This document shows positions 1 through 11,559 of a stretch of DNA of 64,000 nt, one piece after another. Source of the DNA: Apiospora phragmitis (lineage: Eukaryota; Ascomycota; Sordariomycetes; Amphisphaeriales; Apiosporaceae); NCBI GenBank assembly GCA_038363925.1, contig JAQQWL010000006.1:1220501-1284500 (forward strand), given 5' to 3'. The notes beneath the pieces were generated by a model. It had not been told where the DNA came from. It worked only from the letters and a program-made list of their open reading frames with translations, and made no database searches. A program made the translations under genes and the position numbers. Every line of letters begins with the position of its first letter. Positions within the stretch are counted from its first letter, which is position 1.

Positions 1-503
1 GGTTTTTACTTGTATATCATGGCGGCTACGGAGTTTGGGACATTGATTCCCGTGAAGGGACACGAGCGAGGATCGGGCGTTCTATAAATGACTGCTGGAT
101 CGTAATGGCAGCAGTGGTTCAGGGTAAACCAGGGTTCTGGGAAGAATCTGGCTTCATTTACCGACACATTAATGGAATTAAAATCATATAAGCTTACTCT
201 ACAAGAACCAAATGCTTCCAGTTTGTGCATGATTCGACAAAACGGATGGTGATTCTCATCCAGTGACTCTGGATGGATGTTATGACTTGCTCGCCTGTCA
301 CCTAGCCAACAATGGACGCGTGCCCCTCCAACCGAGACGCGTTAAGCTCCATGCAAGCACTTTAACATGCTTTTTGGCTTTAATATGACTTCCCTATAGC
401 CGAACCTGATCCGCACCCTGATTTCGCCTTCAACACCTGCCTGGTGCGCTCGTTGCCGTGAAGAGTGGAAAGAACCGCGCAGTGTCGGGAGAATAACGAT
501 GCC
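1..503. other. intergenic, no gene supported
   Basis: Short open frames on both strands have no recognisable domain and no splice-consistent extension. The last 100 bases are presumably the promoter and leader of the stn1 gene that follows. Confidence 0.5.
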
Positions 504-1580
504 ATGACCAGCGCCACTGGTACGACAACGGACAGCACCGGCGGCGCCAAGTATGAGTTCTATCCCGAATACTGCAACGCCGTCTCCCCACCATCAACAA
601 GTGGTGCCCGCTGACGGCGCACGACATCCACGGCCTAAGCTGGAAAGTCCGAATAGACGGTAAGATTCGAGCGCTCCTTTGAATAAGAAGACCCTATCTG
701 TTCAACCCAACTAACAGGAACACTGTCAATCGTAGACCAGAAATACATCTTCTTCCACCTCAACCACCCCATCTATTGGGTCCGCATCGTCGGCGTCGTC
801 GTCGCCATCGACTCCTTCTACAGCCGACGCATCTACACCATTGACGACAGCAGCGGCACCTGCATCGAGTGCTGCGTGACCGTGCCCGCGCCCGACAAAA
901 ACACCGAACCGACGACCACAACAACATCCAAAAACAATAACAACAACGCTCTCCTCCCGCCGCCGCCGCCAGACCCGTACCCAGGCATCGAGACGGGCCT
1001 CGTCGTCGACATCAAGGGATACCTGACCGTGTTCCGCAACGCGCCCCAGATCGCCGTCGCCAAGATGGCGCACCTGCGCTCGACGGGCGCCGAGGTGGCC
1101 TTCTGGGGCAAGGTGCGCGCGTTCCGGCAGGACCCGCTGGGCAGCCCCTGGGTCGTGGACGCGAGCACGGCGCGGCGGCTCAAGCGGGCGAACGAGAAGG
1201 ACGTGGTCGGCAAACAGCGTCGCGAAGAGCAGAAGAAACGAGAGCAGCGGCAGCGGCAGCAGCAGCTTGTCGGCGGGAGGTCGGGAGGAGAAAGAAGGAC
1301 GGTGGATAATAAAAAGGGGTCCTCCACAGCAGCCCACGATGATGAAGAAAGGAGGAAGAGGAGCAGGAGGGACGAAGGAGCTACTACAGACCAGGCGAAG
1401 GATTCCCGACGACAGAGACGCGAAGGGGAACGGAGGAACAGCAGGAGGAAGGCGGAAAGCGATGATGCAGAGCAGAAAAAGGCCATTCCAGTGTCTTTGA
1501 GGCACAAGCCGCACCGGCCGTCCAAGCTAAGCGAGGTGGCTACCTATACCGAAGGCCAATACGATGCTTTGGGGCTTTGA
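504..1580 (+). CDS. stn1: Stn1-like telomere-capping OB-fold protein (one apparent frameshift)
   Basis: Stn1 is the CST-complex subunit that binds single-stranded telomeric DNA and limits telomerase. Two exons are seen, 504-659 and 718-1580, with a 58-bp intron (GTAAGA donor, CTAACAG acceptor). Exon 1 encodes the family signature: a Y-P-x-Y-C motif, then SPTINKWCPLTAHDIHGL. Exon 2 continues the OB fold (YIFFHLNHPIYWVRIVG, then an SSGTCIECC strand and the YPGIETGLVVDIKGYL region). The C-terminal half is lysine/arginine/glutamine-rich and low-complexity. Between SP and INKW one base is missing near 584-590, in the C run. As it stands the frame ends at a stop after about 36 codons; with one base restored the product is about 339 residues and the splice phase is exact. 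The family call rests on the N-terminal OB fold. A sequencing deletion is likelier than a pseudogene, because everything downstream is conserved. Confidence 0.85.
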
Positions 1581-1810
1581 GGTTTTGCATACGACATGGC
1601 AACGATTCCCGTGGGTGAGCGGCGCTTCTTGTTTAATGGCAGGTCTTCTAAGCGAGGCGTTTCGACGTTTGATTACCACGAATTGTACTGATTTCAACTG
1701 CCAAGACACGTCCTTGTATATATTTAATACGATATACGTTCCGTCAGTTTGTATAACATCTCAATGCGTTTATTTCATTATGGGCTTTAATGTGCTTAGT
1801 CCTAGACCTT

Positions 1811-3175
1811 CTAGAAGTTGGCCTTGCCAGCAAATCGCTCGTTCTGCACAATCTCGATCCAGTAACCGTCAGGATCCAAGACGAAAGCCACGTTCTTCAT
1901 GCGGCCGTCCATGAGTCGCTTCTTCCAGTTGACCTTCATGTTCTCGAGGCGCTCGCACGCCGAGTCGAGGTGGTCCACAGAGACGCCTAGAGAGACTTGG
2001 TTAGTAGTTGTCAACAACAGAGTAGAACAGAGCAGAGAAACTCACAAATGTGACCGAAGCCCTGGGGCTGCGCATTGCCGTCATGGTACTTGAAGCTCTC
2101 GTCCTTCTCGGTGCCGTAGTTCCACGTGAGCTCGAGGAGACCCTCGTAGTCGGCGGTGAAGCCACCCTCCGGCACGCCCTTGGATCCGGGGTAGCCGAGA
2201 AAGTACAGGTTGAAGCCGGCGGACTCCTGCTCGACGGTGCGGAGCAGCGTCATGCCCATGGTCTCCTGGTAGAACTTGAGGGACTTCTCGGCGTCCTTGA
2301 CACGGATCATGGTGTGGTTCTATTCAAGGGAAGGGGTTTCCCGCGCGTTAGTGAGCGAGCTTTTAAGTCAAGGATGATTTACGTACCATGCGGTAAGTCT
2401 TGACGTCGGTCGCGCTGGGGTCCGAGGGCTCGTTGGGGTCGTCGGCGCCCTTGGTGCCGGCCTTGAGGCTGACGATCTCGACCCAGTAGCCGTCCGGGTC
2501 GAGGGCGAAGGCGATGTGCCTCATGCGGCCGTCCGTCAGCTTCTTCTGGAACTGGTAGCCGGCCTGTTCGATGCGGTTGCAGGCGGCCTGGATGTTGTCG
2601 ACGCTGATGCAGATGTGGCCGAAGCCGCGGTGGGGCTCCTTGTTGCCGTTGTTGACCGTGTAGTTGGCGTCATCCTCGGTGCCGTAGTTGTGCGTCCTGG
2701 ATGGCGAGTTCAGCCCAGTATATCTATGAGGGACAAGTAGGGAGAGAGAGACTTACAGCTCAACAACACCCTCTCGGTCGAACGTCGTGTTGCTCGACGA
2801 GAGGGCGCCGGGCGAGTCGTAAGCCAGGAAATAAAGATCAAACTTGTTGTCTGGGAACTCGAGCTTCTTGATCAAGCTCATCCCAAGGAACTCGTAGAAT
2901 TTCACTAATCAAGCCACCCAGGAGTCTCATTGGTCAGCCAGCCAGTCGTAAACATCTATCAGCACAGCACTAAGCGCTATACGCTACACGCTATACTCGC
3001 CCGTTGGATCTGAGGACCTTGAGGGAAGGAACCATACCTGAGGCCTTTGGGTCCTTCACGCGGAGCCTATCACACACGAGCGTTTTGGTTAGCTCTCGGA
3101 CCCAGAGCTACGTAGACAGGGGCCTTACATGGAATGGTTAAACTTGTAGTTCTTAACATCTGTAGTGGTCGCCAT
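1811..3175 (-). CDS. glo1: Lactoylglutathione lyase (glyoxalase I), two-domain fungal form
   Basis: The enzyme converts the hemithioacetal of methylglyoxal and glutathione to S-lactoylglutathione, the first step of methylglyoxal detoxification in the cytosol. Six exons: 3129-3175, 3038-3066, 2757-2904, 2387-2696, 2046-2319 and 1811-1986. They join in frame to exactly 327 residues, close to the roughly 326 of yeast Glo1. Two tandem glyoxalase/VOC units are visible. The first runs from FNHSMLRVKDPKAS through VKFYEFLGMSLIKK to THNYGTEDD, GFGHICISVDN and MRHIAFALDPDGYWVEI. The second runs from NHTMIRVKDAEKSLKFYQ through LELTWNYGTE and QGFGHICVSVDHL to VAFVLDPDGYWIEI. These carry the His and Glu metal-ligand positions expected of the family. 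The start is the first ATG, in a gcc-ATG-g context. No frame defects are seen, in contrast to several neighbours. Confidence 0.97.
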
Positions 3176-4027
3176 GGTTGCAAAAGTTCGTGGCGTAGAA
3201 GCAGCTGTGTGGTGGTTTTAGTTCAAACTGTAATCTGCCGCTTACTTGGGTATAGTGAACGAGGCTCACCTATTATTCGAGGGGTCTGAGATAGTAGACC
3301 AGTCTGTAGTCGGATGCGTTGAAAGGCTCTGACAGTCGACATTCAGTCTTGGGTATGAGAAGAGGGTTGTTTGGCTGTTGGATTTCCTTGACCCTGCTTT
3401 GTAACCGTTTAATTATGCAACATGCAAAGCAGGACAACCATTACTAACGGGTAATGACGTTGATCAATGTTTATTATTGGGGACATCATAACGCTCAGCT
3501 TCCGACCGGGCCTGCAAAAGCTTGAGCTGGGCTACCCCGCAGTAGATACCGATAGCTAGGATAAATGCAAGGCCCCGATAGAGTAATGGAAGCCTGCATG
3601 TCTTTACCCCTTTCTGTCTCTCTGCAAAGGCGATACATACTAAACATACTGTATACAGGGAGAAAAAACACTATGCCGCCTTCGGGTTTTGACATGATAC
3701 TTGTTCTATAGTAAATAATCGTCCGGCTTGTTGCCACCGAAAATCCCATTCGGATAGAACCCTGGACACCCACCTCCTTATCCTGATACTCAACTTTTTC
3801 TGTTCTCACAACTGGCCCCCTTGGTGTAATGTACAAGATTTGACAATAAGAAAATTTGGCGTTGAAAGCCGTAAGTAGTGAGCCTTAGCTAGGCTCACCA
3901 GATGATTATGCCACCGCGGTGGCAACATGGTCGCAGGAAATAATGACCAATACAACGTAGAATCTGCAAGAGAACGTGTTCGCAATTGAGCCAATGAAAT
4001 GACTCGCGAATAATATAGGTAACGTTA
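3176..4027. other. intergenic between glyoxalase I and exchanger genes
   Basis: The first 200 bases are presumably the glyoxalase promoter and leader, and the far end is the 3' side of the exchanger gene. Two minus-strand open frames of 60-113 codons here have no family features. Nothing else is supported. Confidence 0.5.
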
Positions 4028-5807
4028 TTAGGACGGGATGGAGGACTTGATTCCAGCCTTGAAGGCGTCGAGACCGGCGTCTTCGTTGCTCAGACCATCG
4101 CTGGGGGCGGCGAAGAAGGCGACGGCAATAATAACGTACATCGCCATCAACTAAATATGGTCAGCCGATATAACGATCCTAGATCCAGGGTAAACTTACC
4201 ATGACACCCTCGAGATAGTTCGATTTTCCGTCTTGAACGGTATAAATGACGACTAGGACGGCAAGGATGAAGGCAATCGTCTCGACTGCCGGGTTCGCTG
4301 TCAGCATGCTTGCGAAAAGCCTCCACAGGGGGTCCTGATATACGTACAAGTCTCAAAGCGCATCGTCATGTCATGGCCCATGATCCACCCCAAAACGACC
4401 AGGAATGGCGTCACAAACATGGCGATTTGAATACTGGATCCAATTGCGACTTGCATAGCCTGTGAAACCACGTTAGTGATAACCGCTTCGTATCGCGCCG
4501 GCTCCTGAACAGCACTTACCAGATCCATATTGTTCTTCACAGCCACGATAACAGCCGTAACGTGTTCGGCCGCGTTTCCGACGATAGGAATCAAGATAAG
4601 ACCGATGAAGTTGCGGCTAATATTGGCTCGTTCCACCAACGCGTCGATGCTGTCGACCAGATAATCGGCGCAGACGGCAACCAGCACAGTAGTGACGATC
4701 AAGACGGCGCCAGAGGCCCAGGCTCCCAGAAGGGGTTCTTCGTCACCCTCCGCTGCAGCGGGAGCCTCTTCTTCGGCCTGTTCCTCATCTCCGGGGCTGC
4801 GCTGCGCCTGCTGCTTCGACTTGGGCACGAAAAGGTTGTGATGGGTTCTCAGAGAGAAGTTGAGGTAGAACGCGTACATGATGAGCAAGATGATGGCCGT
4901 CCCGCGCGAGAGGTTGAGAATCGTTTGTTGGCGCTCGTCGGGGTTTCTGTTCAGCGAACTCTGCATAACCATCGACAACTATCCAGCGAGTCAGTTCACC
5001 CACATTCTGAACGAGTCTTATGGGGGTTCCGTTTACTTACGGCACTAGGAACCACCATGGAGGCAGCCGCGAGCATGAGCAACGAGCAAGTTGTTTGTGC
5101 TGTGATATCAGTAAATTCCTGCTCCATTCCTGCGCCCGCCTCGTCCTTCATGTTCTTGAGTCCACGAAGAAGAAGCACATGCCCATAACCAGGAGAAGGT
5201 TGGAAAGGATCGAGCCAATCATGGAAGACTTGACCACCGCATACTGCCTTTCTTTGAGCGCAATGACGCTGACCTGCACACGAAGCCCATATTAGTATCC
5301 TGCAAGCCTGTCGTGGTTTCGAGTCCCTTACAATCAGTTCCACGGCATTGCCAAATGTCGCGTTCAACAAGCCACCCAGCTGCTCACCGAGCTTCGCCGA
5401 GATATCCTCCGTCGCGTTGGAGAGAACAGCAGCAAGTGGGATGATAGCAAAGAAGTTGATGACGAAAACCGCAACAGGGTCCATTCCGGTCATGCCGGCC
5501 ACGAGGCCAATGGGCACGCAAAACAGAAGGATGTTGATCTTGGCTGAGTTGATGTGTTAAGAGTTAGTCGGCGCATTTCCCGTGAAGTTGATTGCGTTCC
5601 GCTGGCTTCACTTACTTCTCAGCAGAGTTGCCTTGATGATATGCCACAGTTGAGCCGGGAGCTTCACCATTGGCTTGTCACTCTCCATGCCTGGCGTGTG
5701 CCATATGTCGAGGAAGAATTTGTAGGTGTCGCCGTGATCCTTCTGGGCAAGACCGGAGCCGCCCATCAGGGGGTGGTTTCATCATGGGCGTGGCCATTCG
5801 GAGCCAT
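4028..5807 (-). CDS. vcx1: Vacuolar-type Ca2+/H+ exchanger (CaCA family, Vcx1-like), two apparent frameshifts
   Basis: This antiporter would load Ca2+ into the vacuole using the proton gradient. Seven exons: 5616-5807, 5332-5543, 5041-5273, 4520-4978, 4348-4459, 4200-4297 and 4028-4150. They give about 476 residues once two single missing bases are allowed for. Both CaCA alpha repeats are present: [13 protein letters not shown] in the N-terminal half and [16 protein letters not shown] in the C-terminal half. Each is followed by a membrane helix, and an acidic linker ([17 protein letters not shown]) separates the halves. About eleven hydrophobic segments are visible. The first defect lies in the five-base G run 5769-5773, shortly after the start codon. 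The second is at about 5165, where C-F-F-F should be followed by G-G-L-K-N but one G is absent. All intron phases agree after those two corrections. Yeast Vcx1 is the closest named relative I recognise; vacuolar location is inferred. Confidence 0.93.
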
Positions 5808-8800
5808 AGTGTTCTTGCGCGGCAGCGTGATGCCACGTATTAAGCCTCGAACACTCGGTAAAGCTATAATTGAGATCACGAAAAGGCGCGCCGTTGGTCA
5901 GTCTCAATTGCGCATCGGTATCTGGCCAAGCTGGGGATTATATCGAGAGCCGCTTTGCACCATACTCCGCCGCTGCCGGGCAACGATATCCAATAGACCA
6001 AGGTAGGGTTGGGGCCGGTAGCAGACAAGAGCGATACAGGGTAACGTGCACAAGCTCCAATGGCCAGCCAGGGCAGGGGTATGTACGATCAATAGGATGC
6101 TATAGAGAAAGAGAAAGAGAGGTGTAAAAAAGTGTGCTGCGGCAGTAGACTAAAGCTTCCAGGGAGTATGGTATACTCACACATGATTCAGTTTAGGCTC
6201 GCGATCTATACAAAAAGTGCAGATAAGAGCAGTTATTAGATTGACAATTTCGTGGGGTAGCGCCTAAGAGTGTACACAGCCGCGTGACGAGTCAAGGCGA
6301 GGGGACAAAGGCGACGACAAAGGCAAGGCCGCAAAGGGCTAAGTGGTGGGCGGTTGGGCGGTGGGTGTTGGGTCGGGAGTGCTATCGCGAAAGCTTGGCC
6401 CCGATTGCTTATGTTGCTCGCTCTTTTCTTCTCTGTCTAGGTTTTGCGCTGATCCCGTGCAGAAAATAGGCGCGTTAGTAAGAGGGCGCAGTCCTGTCCT
6501 GTCGTCGGGTGGCACCAGACTGAGTAAGGAAAACAGATGATGGGTGGTGTTAGAGTGAGGGTACGACGAATCGAAGGAGTAGCTGATAGTTCACAGCTTG
6601 GGCGGAAGGGGAAATTGAATTCCAGCGCTCGGTAAGAGGAAAAAGGCTTCCTTGGTTAGGCAAGCCGCCGGGTGGGACCGTGAGCAGAGGAAAATGGTCT
6701 CAGATAGGTGCTACAAGTGCCACAAGCAGACGAGAGAATTCGGTCATGGATGCCCTGGAAGAAAGAAGCCTGTCCAAGCTCAGGTTACTCGTTGTGTTGT
6801 AACTTCTCGTGTCTGCTGTCTTTGTGTCGTCATTTAGAGAGATGACAGGACCCTCTTTTCCAGTGGTAGATCGCCGTATACAAGCCCCTTCACTTGCTGA
6901 CTTGCTGCAGCGTACCTACTTACAACGGTTCCCAGTTTAGTGGATGACGGGCCAAGGAAACCACTATATTCAATGGGGGCTTTGCCCGGCTGCGATTGCG
7001 AACTGGCTGGCTTGGCTGCTGTGCGAGGGTGGAAATTCAGTGGTATCGGCCGGGAAGCTCCAGGTAAAACAACATTCTAGATGTAGTCACTAGCAGGGGG
7101 TAGCTCTGTTGTTTCGTATCACGTATCACGCCGCAGTTGAACCTTCACTCCTTCCAGGGCTCTGTGAGGTTCTTACATACTCCGTAGTCTGCACGTAGAT
7201 CACAGAATGCTGGTTGTCGCTTATGTTCTATTCTTCGGACAATCGAATACCTCCCAAGATGGATCGTTCCAACTTCTGAGATCCAGCATGAGACGATTAT
7301 CAGTTGACCGACCCTAAACTCCTTAGCCCCCCAGCAAGCCACTGTTCACACAGGTAGCGTATCAGTAAGTCATGACAGCACAGGCCCGTCTGCGTACATG
7401 AATACTACATGTGCATACATCAGCATACCGGCAGTATGAGGGGGGCTCTCGAGTCTTGAACGGGATGGCTCAACTACTGCAACTCCAGGATGCACGTGGA
7501 CGTAGGCTGTACCTACGTTTCCACGAACAAGCATTAGTACGTTAGTCGATTGGCTGAATCTACAAGTCTACTGTCTACCGGCCTTCTACCACGTCGTTGT
7601 GTCCAATAAAACCTACAGGCTGACAGGCTGATATCAGAGGCAGGTCACTAGAGCGTCGTCGGCCAAGATGAGATGACGATCGATGTGCGAGGTTGAGTAA
7701 AAAGTAACTGCCAAGAGTGGCTGAGGTGCCCAGACCTCCTTCCTGTGCTACAACCACGGAGGGCTTTGGTCTGCAGCCAAGAACGCGGGACTCGAAACAT
7801 CAGGAACAACCCCACTTACTTCTGAACGGAGGCCTCCCAAAGCCAAGGCCGGGACAAGATGAGCCCTCGCCCGGCTTCAAGGAGCTTGTTTACTGTGATT
7901 TGTTTTCCCTCAAGCCCCAATTTCGAGCCCGCCTGGCTCTCCCATAATTTGCAGGATTATACTGCGAGTATGCTAATGGTAAAGTGAGGTATGTATGCTT
8001 ATTATTGTGCTTCTTGGGGAAATAATTACGGAAAGTACCACAGTCTGACAGTTCCTCCCATCAATGACTTCCGCTGTATTGGATTTATTAGCTGCTTGGC
8101 ATCCGATCTGCTGAAGCAGGGACGACAGGGGGATCCCCGAGTCTCGACCGTCGGGCGCTTATCGATAAAAGCTCGCCTAACCCTTAGCAAGCTGCAAATG
8201 AGGAGCTTCTCCGACAGGTCCGGATATGTACTCTGTACATACTGTACAAATCACCAACGAGTTTGGGCTTAAAGCAAACTAAAGTGCCGGATGCGTCTCC
8301 CGATGACATCTGTGATTATGGGGACATCGAAAGGCCAAACTGCCTTTTATCATTCCTCTTCCTTTTCGAGTCCACATCTCAGTGTGCATGCATGTACATG
8401 CAATCCACTATCACCTTGTTGTGTGGTGGTAAAACTGGAATGTATGATACGACCACCAATGGTTCGGTGCTTGGCAGGCGGCGGTGTCCAAACTCAAACT
8501 TCACTGAGCACTCGGTGCCAAACGGGGTTGGAAATTCTGTGTCTAGGTTCTATTGTTCTAGGTCTACCATGTGTTGGTCACCAACAGTCGTTCAGTGCGC
8601 CAAGCACCTATGAGTTTGGCCCTCCTCATTTTCAACTCGGCCATGCCACTTGGCAGCGCCCTAGTGAAGCCCCTAACATACCAAATCAGTCCAGTTGTCC
8701 TCGGTTACCACATACGTGGATAAGCTCGTCTATATGCATAGTGTTCGTCATACGTATCTCGTCAAGTGTCGTCCCTTTCGTGACCTCTGTAATTTAGAGA

Positions 8801-8821
8801 AAAGCTGCGCCATGATGTGAA
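5808..8821. other. long intergenic stretch, no gene supported
   Basis: Three kilobases separate the exchanger start from the 3' end of the GH81 gene. Open frames here are short (60-170 codons), overlap on several strands and lack domains or consistent splice sites. The first few hundred bases upstream of 5807 include purine-rich tracts (around 6105-6120) that would belong to the exchanger's leader or promoter. Confidence 0.5.
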
Positions 8822-11559
8822 TCAGTCCCAGCGTGCGATGTATGCGTGTCCAGAGCCGCTCAGCTTACCTGCAGCGTACGCTTGGTACCAAGTCAAAGAA
8901 GCACCGCCATCAAGCCAAGACGGATCGAAATTCCTTGCGGTAAAGAAGGTCCACGCTGACTTTGGATCGACCGTTGCCAGGTTGCCATAGAGGATTCCTC
9001 TCCATCCCCCTTCAACCTTGTCTGCGCGTCCCTTGTCGAAATAGGTCTCCCACTCCTGTCGCACAAAGTTGGGGGCGCGCGTGAGCTTCGAGCTCGGAAG
9101 CAATGGGATCATATGGATCCCTTGGACGTATTCGATATTTGCCCCGAAATATGTGGTATGGTCGCATTTGTTCTCGAACAAAATGCCAGCCACCCGATTT
9201 CCAATAAAGTTCGACGGCTGCACTTTGTTGTCCGATGTATAGAGATAGTACTGACTGAGTGCCCTTGTGATTGTTGCGAGCATCAAGTTGCCTCTGGCCT
9301 CCATGTTGCCGTCCCTGATGGTATGGCCCCACATCTTGATAGCGTATGCGTGCATCGCATCTTCTGAACTTGACTCTTGATCCTATTGTCCGAGTAAGCA
9401 CACCGCCTCAGTGCGGGATTACCAGCTCGCCTACCTTGCCATCGAGAGTCTCATACAATCCATGAGCCCAACTATGCCCGTGATACCAATCGAAGTTCCG
9501 GGAGGCGGGGAAATATCTGTCTGCGCTCGACGGGTTGGCTACGTCTCGGACAAGGGTGTTTACATAGTCGACATTCGCCTTGGTCAGCCAGGTCGGATCT
9601 AATTTCCCAATGATGGCTGCAGCCAGTATGAAATAACCATAGTGAAAATGGTGGTCATTGTAGTAGGTATTTCCAAAGTCGGCACCGCTGTTTCCTGTTT
9701 GGTATGTGGCCGAAGACACTATCCCGCCCCAAGCGCCTGAACACCGTCAGTCTACGACAGAGCTGTTCTCCCAGACAACCACAACTTACTTTCGTAATAG
9801 AGAGGAAACTGCTGTTTGTTTGCTACAAACCGGCCAAATGCTGCTTTCAGATTTTCAAGTCCTGTTTGGGCTAGCTTCTGGTTCTGCAGCAAGTCGTGAA
9901 CAGCATAACAAAGATGCGCGAATTTGACAAGGGCCTGCAGAGTTCATGAGCAAGTAGTATAATGGATGACTTGGAGCGATATCTTACCTTGCCGCCGAAA
10001 TACATCGAGTTTTGGTTCGACTGCTGATCCACATTTTGGGAAATCTCCTTCAGAGCCATCGGGAGGATTGCGTTGACCAGGTTCGACTTTATTGTCGACT
10101 TGCTTCCTGCGACTGGATCCCAAGGGGCGAAGCCCATAGAGACAGGCATATTAGGCTCAACCATGGTCCAAGAATCTGCAATTACTGCAGTGGCCATACC
10201 CTTGGTCGTCGTTTGAAGCTGTATCTTGGTTACGGCATTGTGTGTTTCGGTATCGAAGGACTCAATGTGATGAGGTAAAGCATACATCATCAATTTGCCG
10301 TTGAATACTCCAGCCTTCCTGTACTGGAAGGTATAAGTACCTTTGTTGCCGGAGCTCGTCCCGGATAATGTAACGCCTGTAGGGTAAGCGCCTGACGCAG
10401 CATCAATCAAGCTCTCGGCATTGCCTGGATCTTTGATGATTTGAATGATGCCGTTATACGGTTTTGTCGCCTTGGCGTGGGCATTGTTAATGACTTGCAG
10501 GTCGAAAGAGTCACCTTTCGCGGAGTACGCGTAAACATGCCAGGCTTTGCCGTCCTCGAGATAGATGGTGTACTTTGTAACACCTGGCTTCGGGCCGTTG
10601 GTTGATTTTGTGACCGTCTTGAAGAAGACACCAGTGCTTATTGCTGGGGTGGATCCGCGATAAATCGCTGTCACGAAGGCCAGTCCTTGAACCAGTGGAA
10701 AAGTAATAAGGGCGTTTCCCCCAGCCTTCGCCAATAGATTGATATTGACTGATTGCGATTCCATTGTGTCTACTGTCAACACCGAGCTTGAGCCCAGCTC
10801 AAGTGCTGAAAGGCAAAGAGACTGTATTCCAACTGGGTTCAGGAAATATTTTGCAGCCCCTGTGTCAGGCGAACATTGGCCGTACACCCTTTGGCTTGCT
10901 TCGATATGAGAGACCGAAAGACCCCAGCTGGACGTGGCTCCCTGACCCTTCGCCCATGCAACGGAGTATGGATGGAGATATGTCGGAGCATTTTGGTTGC
11001 CGAGGAAAAAGTTGGCGTAAAACTTGTTTGTCTGATATGGGCCGTTTCCAGTGACACCAAGGCGAGGTACCGGGTGATCTTTCCGGGCCTCGAAGTTAGT
11101 TGATGGGGCATTCGTGGCAATGGCATACCTAAATATGTCCGACGATGCGGCAGCCTCGGCCATGGCGGGGGTGCTCGAAGGTTGCAAAGCCGGTCCAAAG
11201 GGTACCAATAAGGAGGTCGGATCTGGTATACGGCCGGTAGGAAAAGGGGCGATGCTTGCTCTACCTTCGGTTTCAAGAGCAGCAATCACTTTTCCAGTAG
11301 TGTCAGGTTTCAATGTTCCTGGAGGCGGTAGTATCTGTACTGTCTCGGATGGTGATGCGCTAGTTAAAACTGCGACAGGTTGATAGTTTTCTTGGTAAGG
11401 GTTCGCGATGATAGGCACGGCCAGGTAGCCCTCTTGATACGCGCCACGCTCGATCAAACCCACACTGGTCTCCTCGACTTGGCGATCGGTAAGAGAAGAT
11501 AGTGGTACGCTTCGGGCAAAGTTGATCTGCAACAGTATTAGTAGGTTGAAGAGCCACAT
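8822..11559 (-). CDS. Secreted endo-1,3-beta-glucanase, glycoside hydrolase family 81
   Basis: GH81 enzymes cut beta-1,3-glucan internally and act in fungal wall remodelling, cell separation or autolysis. Four exons: 9988-11559, 9790-9934, 9435-9736 and 8822-9382, separated by 52-53 bp introns. They join to exactly 859 residues with no frame defects. The protein opens with a hydrophobic signal peptide ([18 protein letters not shown]). A proline/serine/threonine-rich linker of about 130 residues follows. The GH81 beta-sandwich domain starts near [16 protein letters not shown] and includes [14 protein letters not shown] and [10 protein letters not shown]. The catalytic barrel carries the family block [13 protein letters not shown], then [20 protein letters not shown] and [19 protein letters not shown]. 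The last stretch spans one intron, and the block holds the acidic catalytic residues. The stop follows IARWD. Wall-associated or extracellular location is inferred from the signal peptide. Confidence 0.97.

Noticed and set aside
726..1525. Two long minus-strand open frames
   Set aside because: Antisense to the lysine-rich stn1 exon; the plus strand has a recognised OB fold.
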